64,000 bases of DNA, taken from positions 310,001 to 374,000 of the forward strand of contig NZ_JMLQ01000004.1 of the NCBI RefSeq assembly GCF_000686025.1, read 5' to 3'. This document shows, piece by piece, positions 51,718-58,521 of this stretch. The position numbers and the translations under genes are program-made. The DNA comes from Rhodococcus sp. UNC23MFCrub1.1 (GTDB taxonomy: Bacteria; Actinomycetota; Actinomycetes; Mycobacteriales; Mycobacteriaceae). Within the stretch, counting starts at the first letter, position 1. Each line of letters begins with the position of its first letter. The notes under the pieces were generated by a model. The model searched no databases. It was not told where the DNA came from and saw only the letters and a list, made by a program, of their open reading frames with translations.

Positions 51718-52039
51718 CGTGTGTTCTCCTCGATGTGGCGGGAGCATGGTGTGCTCCCGGTCCAGTGCGAGCCGGTCCTGTGACGCCGGCCCGCTGTGCA
51801 GCTTCACGGTGATCTGGGTCAATCTCGGGTGATCGAGGTCAATCCTGCCCCATCGGACCCCGCTTGGTGCAGGTGGTTCCCGATTGGGTAAGCGTGAAAT
51901 CAATGCAACGGAAAAACGCGCAGATCGCCGCGTCGGCTTGCGCCGGGGCGCCCGACCCTGTTCGCTTTGACTACTGCACACTTTGCTGTATCGCCCGGTC
52001 GGTCTCGATCGGGTTCACGACTCGAAGGAGGACACGACC
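51718..52039. promoter_or_regulatory. Divergent promoter region of aceE with direct repeats
   Basis: About 320 bp between aceE (-) and the DUF3052 gene (+). It contains two identical GGTCAATC octamers at 51817-51824 and 51837-51844, exactly 20 bp apart, so on the same DNA face. That spacing fits binding of a dimeric regulator. The reverse complement GATTGACC also contains a TTGAC -35-like core. No gene is seen in this stretch. Confidence 0.45.
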
Positions 52040-52462
52040 GTGGTCGCCGCGGCGGACGCCCAGAACTATGCCCAGAAGCTCGGAGTCACCCGCGACATGG
52101 TCGTGCAAGAGTTGGGTTGGGACGAGGACACCGACGACGACTTGCGGGCCGACGTCGAGGAGATGATCGGCGGCGAGACCGTCGACGAGGATTCCGACGA
52201 GGTGGTCGACGTCGTGCTGCTGTGGTGGCGCGACGGGGACGGAGACCTGGTCGACGCCCTCATGGACGCCATCACCCCCCTCTCCGACGACGGTTTCGTG
52301 TGGGTCCTCACTCCCAAGACAGGCCAGTCCGGCCATGTCGAGCCCAGCGAGATCGCCGAGTCCGCACCCACCGCGGGCCTCACCCAGACCTCCACCACGA
52401 ACCTCGGTGCGTGGATCGGCAGTCGGCTGGTGCAGCCCAAGGCTCAGCCCACGAAGCGCTGA
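52040..52462 (+). CDS. DUF3052 family protein, Rv2239c-like
   Basis: A 140-residue acidic conserved actinobacterial protein (VVQELGWDEDTDDDLRADVE, then VVDVVLLWWRDGDGDL and ITPLSDDGFVWVLTPKTG). Role unknown; M. tuberculosis Rv2239c between aceE and ahpE is the counterpart. GTG start at 52040 follows GAAGGAGGA. The stop overlaps the ahpE ATG by one base (TGATG), so the two are coupled. Confidence 0.88.
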   Translation: MVAAADAQNYAQKLGVTRDMVVQELGWDEDTDDDLRADVEEMIGGETVDEDSDEVVDVVLLWWRDGDGDLVDALMDAITPLSDDGFVWVLTPKTGQSGHVEPSEIAESAPTAGLTQTSTTNLGAWIGSRLVQPKAQPTKR

Positions 52463-52926
52463 TGACGCTCGAGGTGGGAGTCGAGGCTCCCGACTTCACG
52501 TTGAAGGACCAGAACAACCAGCCCGTCACGCTGTCGGACTATCGCGGCACCAAGAACGTGCTGCTGATCTTCTTCCCGCTCGCGTTCACCGGCACGTGCC
52601 AGGGTGAACTCTGCCGGGTGCGCGACGAGCTGCCGAAGTTCGAGAACGACGACACCGCGGTGCTCGCCGTCTCGGTCGGTCCGCCTCCCACGCACAAGAT
52701 CTGGTCCGCCGAGCAGGGATACACGTTCCCGCTCCTGTCGGACTTCTGGCCGCACGGCGCCGTGGCGCAGCAGTACGGCGTGTTCAACGAGGACCTCGGG
52801 TTCGCCAACCGCGGCACCTTCCTCATCGACACGTCCGGAGTGGTGCGGTTCGCCGAGATGATGGGTCCGGGCGAGGCCCGTGACCAGGGGGCTTGGGAGA
52901 ACGCTCTCGCCACGCTAGATTCTTGA
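52462..52926 (+). CDS. ahpE: AhpE-like peroxiredoxin
   Basis: A 154-residue peroxiredoxin that reduces H2O2, peroxynitrite or fatty-acid hydroperoxides. The peroxidatic Cys46 is in PLAFTGTCQGEL, followed by SVGPPPTHKIW, FPLLSDFWPHGAVAQ and the closing MMGPGEARDQ. Overall sequence matches M. tuberculosis AhpE, a 1-Cys enzyme. Here a second Cys (Cys51) occurs five residues later, the spacing used by the resolving Cys of PrxQ/BCP enzymes. Confidence 0.93.
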   Translation: MTLEVGVEAPDFTLKDQNNQPVTLSDYRGTKNVLLIFFPLAFTGTCQGELCRVRDELPKFENDDTAVLAVSVGPPPTHKIWSAEQGYTFPLLSDFWPHGAVAQQYGVFNEDLGFANRGTFLIDTSGVVRFAEMMGPGEARDQGAWENALATLDS

Positions 52927-52930
52927 GCGC

Positions 52931-52953
52931 GTTCCCCGGCTCGGTCGGGGAAC
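52931..52953. terminator. Terminator-like hairpin after ahpE
   Basis: An 8-bp perfect stem with a 7-base loop lies 4 bp past the ahpE stop and 4 bp before the tRNA-Val gene. It separates ahpE transcription from the tRNA. Confidence 0.65.
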
Positions 52954-52957
52954 GACG

Positions 52958-53029
52958 GGGCGTATAGCTCAGCGGTAGAGCTCTGGTTTTACACACCAGC
53001 GGTCGGGGGTTCGAACCCCTCTGCGCCCA
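52958..53029 (+). tRNA. tRNA-Val (anticodon TAC)
   Basis: A 72-nt cloverleaf: acceptor GGGCGTA/TGCGCCC, D-arm AGCTCAGCGGTAGAGCT, anticodon loop TTTACAC, T-arm GGGGGTTCGAACCCC, discriminator A. CCA is not encoded. The tRNA 3' end faces the remains of a tyrosine integrase, so it marks the left edge of the island and is the likely attachment site. Confidence 0.95.
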
Positions 53030-53039
53030 CGCTGGTCAA

Positions 53040-53591
53040 AGGGGTTATGGCCCCGATCTGGCCTCACAGACACCGGATTCTCATCACGTTTTGTCACAAG
53101 CGCTCCGTAACTCGCCGCCGCCACCACCAATGCGTACGGCTGGTTGTGCCAGTACCGAGCCATCGTGAATGCTGCCGTCGCGTGTCATTACCAGGTAGAA
53201 ACCGTCGGAATGGATACGCCATCGAGGATCATCAGCGTGGCGCACGTATGCCGTTCGTCGAGCAGGTTGATGACTGGCACGCCAGCTCGTCCGCACGCGG
53301 CCTTCCATCGATCCCTCAGTTAGTCGGGTTACACAGGCACTCCCAGCTCGTTAACGAACAAGTATCCGCTGTCATGGAATTTGTCACCGGCCCGTGACAT
53401 CTTCTGGCGCTGCACAGCACGAGCGTGAATGAGCGACGTGTATACCGGGTCGGGGATCGGGAGATCTTGCTTCGATCGATCCGTCTTCGGCTCACCCGTT
53501 TCGACCTCGCCGTCGACGATGGTGCGCGCGTCCGAACGATGCGGATGGTGTGAGCTTCCATGTCGATGTGCTCCCATCCGAGGCCGGAGGT
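53040..53591 (-). pseudogene. Decayed tyrosine-type integrase
   Basis: The catalytic half of a phage-type tyrosine recombinase can be pieced together on the minus strand. GLGWEHIDMEAHTIRIVRT is followed by an extra CG dinucleotide near 53525 that shifts the frame, then VDGEVETGEPKTDRSKQDLP to NELGVPV, an in-frame stop at 53329-53331, then DERHTCATLMILDGVSIP, two stops in place of the LG of the LGH motif (53185-53190), and finally AFTMARYWHNQ with the active-site Tyr. The His before RHT is Leu. The N-terminal half is missing. Its C-terminus faces tRNA-Val, as in integrated elements. Confidence 0.85.
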
Positions 53592-53890
53592 TCAGCATTC
53601 CACTCAAGCGGTCCCTCGAGCGTCTCGACCCAGATACTCGCCCAACCCTCAACTGGTCCGGAGTCTTCTGTAGTACTCGCAAACAAGGCGACTGCCTCGA
53701 TGAGCGAACGTGCTCTGTCATCTGGTGCCTGGTTCATCGCCACGCCCAGGTCATCGAACAGCTCCGCGATAACAGCGCCGGTCGTGACGAAGGAGTGCAG
53801 TGCTCGTGCGGCTGGGGAGTCCCACTGTGCTGCGATCGCTCGTGCAGTCCCTGCGTCAACCGTCGTCTCATTGTAGTTGGCTCGCTCCAC
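53492..53890 (-). CDS. Hypothetical protein (possible)
   Basis: A 132-codon frame starting GTG (MERANYNETTVDAGTARAIA). The first 105 residues look like a normal globular helical protein (AIAELFDDLGVAMNQAPDDRA, LIEAVALFASTTEDSG); the last 27 run out of frame through the integrase remnant and become Arg-rich, so the original 3' end is probably lost. No ribosome-binding site is clear. It may be a truncated gene fused by deletion to the integrase remains. Confidence 0.35.
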   Translation of the reverse strand: MERANYNETTVDAGTARAIAAQWDSPAARALHSFVTTGAVIAELFDDLGVAMNQAPDDRARSLIEAVALFASTTEDSGPVEGWASIWVETLEGPLEWNAEPPASDGSTSTWKLTPSASFGRAHHRRRRGRNG

Positions 53891-53913
53891 CTGGAAGGAG
53901 ATGCTGTCGTTGT

Positions 53914-53928
53914 CTGACCAGCGGTCAG
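53914..53928. promoter_or_regulatory. Short palindrome, candidate operator
   Basis: A perfect 6-3-6 inverted repeat (CTGACC...GGTCAG) sits in the space between the minus-strand hypothetical gene and the plus-strand gene at 54026. Its size suits a dimeric repressor such as TetR or GntR types. No regulator for it is identified. Confidence 0.35.
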
Positions 53929-54025
53929 GTGGTTATGTTGTCATTCACTCATATCACTTCATTTCATTAGCTTTGCGCACTGCCAGAGAAACCTACGATG
54001 GTCAAAACGAGAACGGGAGGTTTTG

Positions 54026-54985
54026 TTGTTTCACAGTCACACTCAGCCGTGGGGGACAGGCAACGCACAAGCCTGGATCGACGAAAAGTACGGACCGGGC
54101 TATGAACCGGTGCCTTACGGGACCACTTTCGCGAGCTTTGACTACGGCGAGTTCGCGATCATGCACCGAATAGTTGCGCGTCGGCTCGACCCGTATACGG
54201 GGAAGTACACGTTGAAGTCCCTGCCGCTGCATGATGCTGTGCTGCCGGAAGACCTCCTCTTCCCAATCCCCCTGCGGGAAGAAGCAAGTAACCTTGACGC
54301 CTTCAGCTATCACTGGCAGCAGTTGACTTACGCGTTCAAGCTCCCAAGCCCCGCAGGCTTCCCGAAGCTGGCGTTGTCTGATGAAGAGCGTGAACTCTTA
54401 GAGCAGTACGTCACTTACTGCCGTCGTCTCGCAAAGTACTCTGTTTTCAATGACAAGCTGGGCTCACTTTCCATGACAACCCAAAACGAAGAGACGTCTG
54501 TATCCGCCGTCTTGCCTAGTGAAGAAGCGTTCACGGCAGCCTCTGCGACTTTCAGGCTGATCAACAACGAAAGTGACGAGGCTTCGTTTGACAAAGCGTT
54601 CAAGATCCTGAACAAAAAACTGCAGAATGAGACCAGCTCACGTGCGAAGCGGGGTCAGGTTGTACTTGACGGTTGGAAAATAGCCCGTAAAGAGATAAGC
54701 AAGCAGATGTTGGAAACTTATATATCTAGGAAGTTGGTGGCTCACAAAGAAGTCGACGAACGTCGACCCTTAACGTTCGCGAACGTAAACCCGAGCAATC
54801 TGATCCTGGATTTCAACTACGGGGACACACTTCACTGGGGCAAGAGAAGAGATGCGCTTGCCGAGCTGACGGCGGACGGTCAGATGGAACAGTTCTACAA
54901 GCACTGTGTCCTCAGCTCGATGCTGAGTCTGGGTCACTTGTACTTCGGTTTCACGGTTGCGGTGGAGTCCGCTCTAGGCGTCTAA
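54026..54985 (+). CDS. Island protein of unknown function
   Basis: A 319-residue protein without a family I recognise. The N-terminal part is rich in aromatic residues (GPGYEPVPYGTTFASFDYGEF), the middle is helical and charged, and the C-terminus ends in a hydrophobic run (LSLGHLYFGFTVAVESALGV). Third positions are mixed and GC is well below the core genes, consistent with transfer. A GGGAGG site precedes a pair of TTG codons at 54023 and 54026; I use 54026 for spacing. It is cargo of the island and could be a defence or toxin component, but nothing proves this. Confidence 0.6.
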   Translation: MFHSHTQPWGTGNAQAWIDEKYGPGYEPVPYGTTFASFDYGEFAIMHRIVARRLDPYTGKYTLKSLPLHDAVLPEDLLFPIPLREEASNLDAFSYHWQQLTYAFKLPSPAGFPKLALSDEERELLEQYVTYCRRLAKYSVFNDKLGSLSMTTQNEETSVSAVLPSEEAFTAASATFRLINNESDEASFDKAFKILNKKLQNETSSRAKRGQVVLDGWKIARKEISKQMLETYISRKLVAHKEVDERRPLTFANVNPSNLILDFNYGDTLHWGKRRDALAELTADGQMEQFYKHCVLSSMLSLGHLYFGFTVAVESALGV

Positions 54986-55193
54986 AGGTAACCAGCGGAT
55001 TCACCCCGGCACGACGGGAGGTCGGATGCCGGGGTGGACACGCTGAACTAGTACCAGCGCACGTGTGTATGAACCAGAACGCGCCGGCCGCAGCGAGGGC
55101 GATGGTCACGCCACAGATGAAGAGGTAGAACATCATGTCAGCGAGGAAGTCGACGATGATCAGTCGCTTCTTTCGCCGGGGTACGGACATCAT
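54951..55193 (-). CDS. Small membrane protein (80 aa)
   Basis: Basic N-terminus (MMSVPRRKKRLIIVDF) then one strong hydrophobic helix (about 20-42, FYLFICGVTIALAAAGAFWF) and a polar, Pro/Arg-rich tail. Topology would be N-in. It overlaps the end of the plus-strand gene by 35 bp. Function unknown; small membrane proteins are common island cargo. Confidence 0.5.
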   Translation of the reverse strand: MMSVPRRKKRLIIVDFLADMMFYLFICGVTIALAAAGAFWFIHTCAGTSSACPPRHPTSRRAGVNPLVTFRRLERTPPQP

Positions 55194-55343
55194 GATTCGA
55201 CCTCGAATGTCTCAATAAGCTCGACGTCGTAACCAGCGGGCTTGCAGCGCTAAATTGGCTACTCGGGTGACCACCATTCCTAGTGCTGCTAGACGAGCCT
55301 AATTCGTGTGAACCATCTTTCCTATGCCAGGTGCAGTCGTTTT

Positions 55344-55360
55344 CTCGGTACCATACCGAG
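55344..55360. promoter_or_regulatory. Short palindrome, candidate operator
   Basis: A perfect 7-3-7 inverted repeat (CTCGGTA...TACCGAG) lies in the roughly 250-bp space between the divergent small genes at 55193 (-) and 55446 (+). It may bind the product of the HTH-like gene at 55446. Confidence 0.35.
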
Positions 55361-55445
55361 TCTTTGACAGCCACGGACTGATTTCATAGTTCAAACGCCA
55401 ATACTTTTGATCTTCCATAATTTCTCCTTTATAGTGTTACTAACT

Positions 55446-55718
55446 ATGCCACGTCGTCACTATCACCTTGATGAAGTCCTGGCCTACGCTGAGGCCGGCA
55501 AGACTGCGTGTGAGATCGTGGAGTTTCTCGGGTTGCCTGTGGGGAGCGAGCGCCGCAGAAGGCGATCAACAGATCTCGGCCCTCTGCCTAAACGCCCACC
55601 GGCCCGTGCAGACAAGATCCGTGGCCGCGTCATTGCGTGGATGGTCGCCAACGGGCTAAACGACAAGGTCTGCAGTGTGTTGCCTGAAGATGTCGCTCTT
55701 CCCGATGCACATCCGTGA
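55446..55718 (+). CDS. Small HTH-like protein
   Basis: A 90-residue basic protein: MPRRHYHLDEVLAYAEAGKT then ACEIVEFLGLPVGSERRRRR, which reads as a helix-turn-helix (AYAEAGKTACEIVEFLGLP) followed by a basic stretch. The ATG at 55446 is preferred over upstream codons that cover the promoter. It might bind the palindrome about 90 bp upstream. Low-GC composition fits the island. Confidence 0.5.
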   Translation: MPRRHYHLDEVLAYAEAGKTACEIVEFLGLPVGSERRRRRSTDLGPLPKRPPARADKIRGRVIAWMVANGLNDKVCSVLPEDVALPDAHP

Positions 55719-55804
55719 ACTGAAGCAGGACGACGACTTAGGATCGTTGATCTTCGTCTGTCGCTCTTGCAAGCGGCCTGGTGATGTCTAGGTACGATGC
55801 CCGC

Positions 55805-56026
55805 ATGCTAGGTCAAGCGATCATGTGGTTCGTGGCTCCGATTCTGGGGTTCCTCTACATCTGGAACGTCGTCGGACTCGTGATCATGCGTAGGGATCGC
55901 TCGTGGCCGGTCAAGCTTGCGAAGCGCAACTGGCGTGGTCCGCTGATCCTGGTTGTGACACTAGGGGTCGCCGCGGCATCAGTCTCACGAGGCATCCAGC
56001 TTTTCATCGCATTCTCATCCAGCTGA
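55805..56026 (+). CDS. Small two-helix membrane protein
   Basis: A 73-residue protein with two hydrophobic helices (MWFVAPILGFLYIWNVVGLVI and GPLILVVTLGVAAASV) separated by a basic loop. An in-frame ATG at 55781 adds 8 residues. No family recognised. Confidence 0.45.
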   Translation: MLGQAIMWFVAPILGFLYIWNVVGLVIMRRDRSWPVKLAKRNWRGPLILVVTLGVAAASVSRGIQLFIAFSSS

Positions 56027-56067
56027 TTCCGTCTCAGGACTCGATTGCGCCCTTCTTCGATGGTCGT

Positions 56068-56271
56068 TTATTTAACCGGCCACCGACCGCTCCTGCGACA
56101 AGCGCTCGCTGTCGTTCCAGTCATACCGTCCGGCCCTACCTTCGTAAATGCGAACTTGCCTGTCTTCCCAGCTCGACCTCCAAGAGCGCCGATGCGTTTA
56201 TAGAAGTCTGGGCCGTGCTTGGCTTTGTTTTTCTCAGCGGCCTTAGCTCCGCCGGCGGCAGTGCCGCTCAC
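56068..56271 (-). CDS. KGG-repeat-like small phage/plasmid protein
   Basis: A 67-residue basic protein whose first 45 residues (AAEKNKAKHGPDFYKRIGAL then GGRAGKTGKFAF) match the general stress protein/con-10-like KGG motif found in many phages and integrative elements. The last 20 residues look unlike the family and a frameshift near the end is possible. The start overlaps the stop of the upstream gene by 4 bp (56268-56271). Confidence 0.55.
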   Translation of the reverse strand: MSGTAAGGAKAAEKNKAKHGPDFYKRIGALGGRAGKTGKFAFTKVGPDGMTGTTASACRRSGRWPVK

Positions 56272-56489
56272 GACTTGAACCTCCGAGTTACACGGTCAAC
56301 AAACGTTGGGTTGTCCGTGCGCTGGCGAGCCTTAGCTGCTGCGCGTTCCTCAGCCTTCTGTTGCTCCGACACGCACTCCTTAAGCTCGGCGTTCTCCCGT
56401 CGCACGTCAGCGGTCTCGCGGTGCAGGAACTCAAGTGCTTCGTTGTACCTCGCGATGTACTTGTCGAACCTCTGCTTCTGCCCGGCCAC
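56268..56489 (-). CDS. Small coiled-coil protein
   Basis: A 73-residue protein that is almost entirely alpha-helical coiled coil (FLHRETADVRRENAELKECV with heptad spacing) with a basic C-terminus. Middle gene of a three-gene minus-strand unit with the HTH gene upstream (17 bp gap) and the KGG gene downstream (4 bp overlap). Confidence 0.55.
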   Translation of the reverse strand: MAGQKQRFDKYIARYNEALEFLHRETADVRRENAELKECVSEQQKAEERAAAKARQRTDNPTFVDRVTRRFKS

Positions 56490-56506
56490 GATACTAATGA
56501 CGCCAT

Positions 56507-56806
56507 CTAGCGGGTTGGGCGTTTGGTCTGTCCTACGCCCTGCTGCTTCCGTACATCCTTCGTCACAGTGACGTTGTGACTCGTAGGTCGCTGCGCTGGG
56601 TGCATTGCTCGTTCTGCCGACTCCTGCCGCTTCTGATACAGCCGTCTGCTCTCAAACCTGTCCCAGCTACCGGCCCGTCGGATGTTGCCGACAGTTGATA
56701 CAGACACGCCCACGCGCTCTGCAATTGACTCGACGCTTCCGTTCCGCTTTTCGAGGTGTCTCTGCACCTCGTCGAACCGCTGTCTAATTATTGGTCTCCT
56801 CGCCAT
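56507..56806 (-). CDS. HTH DNA-binding protein
   Basis: A 99-residue basic protein starting MARRPIIRQRFDEVQRHLEK. The segment SVESIAERVGVSVSTVGNIR is a clear helix-turn-helix of the Sigma70-region-4/resolvase-like kind. The C-terminal half is polar and basic. It heads a three-gene unit and is a plausible regulator of the island. ATG 56806 is used; the frame is open to 56854. Confidence 0.6.
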   Translation of the reverse strand: MARRPIIRQRFDEVQRHLEKRNGSVESIAERVGVSVSTVGNIRRAGSWDRFESRRLYQKRQESAERAMHPAQRPTSHNVTVTKDVRKQQGVGQTKRPTR

Positions 56807-56967
56807 AAGTCTTTCTGGTGCTGAGCACCGCTTTTGTTTACTACCCGCACGCATCTTCTTCTTCCATGACGATGAGCGTTTCTGCCCCCATCTTCTGATC
56901 CTTCACCTCGGATGAGTCACTGGGAACGAACATCAGGCTGTCTCCACTGGGGGAGCGATACCTTCGT

Positions 56968-57195
56968 CTACCCACTCAGGGGGAGGTTGTAGGTCCGGAC
57001 TTTGATGTCCTCGACCGCCTCTACGACTGCGGTGGTCTCTTCGTCCGTGCAGTTCTTGAGGAGCGGCTTAGCTGTTGCAAAATTCAACCCCGTGACGTGA
57101 GCGACCAGGCCGCGGCGACCCTGATCAGTGATCGGTAGGGGGTATGGGGGAATTTGAATCAGCCGCTTCAGATGCGACTGCTGTGTTTGTGTTAG
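56968..57195 (-). pseudogene. Open reading frame without start codon, gene remnant
   Basis: A 75-codon frame on the minus strand (QSHLKRLIQIPPYPLPITDQ early, then GLNFATAKPLLKNC and VEAVEDIKVRTYNLPLSG before a TAG) has protein-like composition but no ATG, GTG or well-placed TTG at its 5' end, where a TAA closes it. It is either a remnant whose 5' end was lost or a gene with a non-standard start. No family recognised. Confidence 0.35.
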
Positions 57196-57529
57196 TTAAT
57201 AGCTAACCTAGACACCCTTAGTTTAACAAATTTGATAACTTATGCAAACACCCTGCAAAGAATCAATAGGTGGTTTGATCAAAACCGCACCGCGCACTAC
57301 TAGCCCCTCCCCATTGTGGACGCAAAATGAAGTGAACATGCGCAAGAGTACATGTATGTGACGTTGCGTCCAGGCGCTGATACATCGCCCCCTGTTACGT
57401 CAACCTGGCTAATGCGACGCATATACAGATCGGGAGACTTTCACCTAGTACTCGGAGATGGAACGGTCATAGAAAGTGTTTGTATTGGATTCGTATTCAC
57501 GTGTTCCGTATAGCTGCGGAAGGGGGGCG
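57196..57529. other. AT-rich non-coding region with inverted repeats
   Basis: No gene is visible in these 330 bp. The stretch is the most AT-rich of the window. It includes a short palindrome at 57191-57207 (GTTAG...CTAAC) and a pair of inverted 9-mers (TGGACGCAA at 57317-57325 and TTGCGTCCA at 57364-57372). Such AT-rich segments with paired repeats often act as promoters, replication or transfer origins of elements; nothing specific can be assigned. Confidence 0.4.
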
Positions 57530-58477
57530 CTATGTCTCGCTACCACCTTCTCTCGTTGCTATACCTTCGTCCTTCTTCTCATCGGTTCCTTGGTTTCTGA
57601 TTGTTGGGTAAATCTTCTGGGCTGTATCTAGAGCTTCTTGCACGGACTGAGTCATTATCCCGGCAGCGCGCAAGAACGATATGCCTGCAACTGTGAATAG
57701 GATGGAGAGTACAGGTGCAGCGACACCGAGATTCGATGCAAAAACGATGACCGTCACAAGTCCCCCGAAGAAGAGAACTGATAGCGTGGCGTAAAAGATG
57801 CGCCTTAGTAGGGTAACCTTCGCTTCTACTGAAATATATTCGGCCTCCGGGAGGGTCACCCAAGCTCCTGCGTTGAATTTAACAACTGCGATAGCGATTT
57901 GATTGTGAAGCTCCCGTTTTTCTGCCGGCGTGTGCATTGACATGATCTCGACTTGCAGATTGAGCAAACCTTGCACACGTGTTGCGATCGCGCTGTTGAG
58001 TGCGGGATGCTCAACATCAGCCATGTTGGGTATTGATTCAACAGCCTTAGCAACTCTACGAATTTCGCGGTTTATGTCTCTTCGAAGCTTGACGTTTTCA
58101 GCTGAGAAGTCGGTAGCATCAAGTTTATTGAACATTGCGTGAACGGCTCTGCTACTCAAATGGCCGTTATCTTCGTCTTGACGTCGTCGAACTTTGGTCT
58201 GAACGCCGGTGGCGACGCCAGCGATAGTTCCGATAACGACGCTCACGCTTAGTGCTACTAACGGGGGACCGAACGCATCTGCTTCTATCAGGCTCAGCAC
58301 TAGAAGGGACGAAACTAGCACGACTACTAAGCCTGTCAGCATGCCTGCGATCCGCAGGATCAGCTCGAAGCGTTCCCTCTGCCGTCTTCCCTGTAGTACC
58401 TGTTCGATCACCGCACGCATTTGCGGGTCAGCGTCTTGGTACGACTCAAGCGGTTCTTCACTCACCCGAGCATTCAA
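57530..58477 (-). CDS. Membrane protein of unknown function
   Basis: A 315-residue protein with two pairs of transmembrane helices: LTGLVVVLVSSLLVLSLI and LVALSVSVVIGTIAGVATG at about 46-95, then FYATLSVLFFGGLVTVIVFA and a last hydrophobic segment at about 228-275. The 120-residue cytosolic loop between the pairs is helical and charged. Start is TTG 58477 or GTG 58465. It follows the coiled-coil membrane gene by 44 bp and is probably cotranscribed with it. No family recognised. Confidence 0.6.
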   Translation of the reverse strand: MNARVSEEPLESYQDADPQMRAVIEQVLQGRRQRERFELILRIAGMLTGLVVVLVSSLLVLSLIEADAFGPPLVALSVSVVIGTIAGVATGVQTKVRRRQDEDNGHLSSRAVHAMFNKLDATDFSAENVKLRRDINREIRRVAKAVESIPNMADVEHPALNSAIATRVQGLLNLQVEIMSMHTPAEKRELHNQIAIAVVKFNAGAWVTLPEAEYISVEAKVTLLRRIFYATLSVLFFGGLVTVIVFASNLGVAAPVLSILFTVAGISFLRAAGIMTQSVQEALDTAQKIYPTIRNQGTDEKKDEGIATREGGSET

Positions 58478-58521
58478 CCAGGTGTTCGATCCTCAGAGGC
58501 CGCCTGCACTAGTCCAATCAT

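Noticed and set aside
53877-54173. Plus-strand frame with GGAAGGAG next to an ATG, overlapping the 54026 gene
   Set aside because: The Shine-Dalgarno touches the ATG with no spacer, and the frame overlaps a longer, better-supported gene.
55138-55374. 78-codon minus-strand frame in the small-gene region of the island
   Set aside because: Ser/His/Arg-rich low-information sequence that covers the candidate operator and overlaps a better small membrane protein gene.
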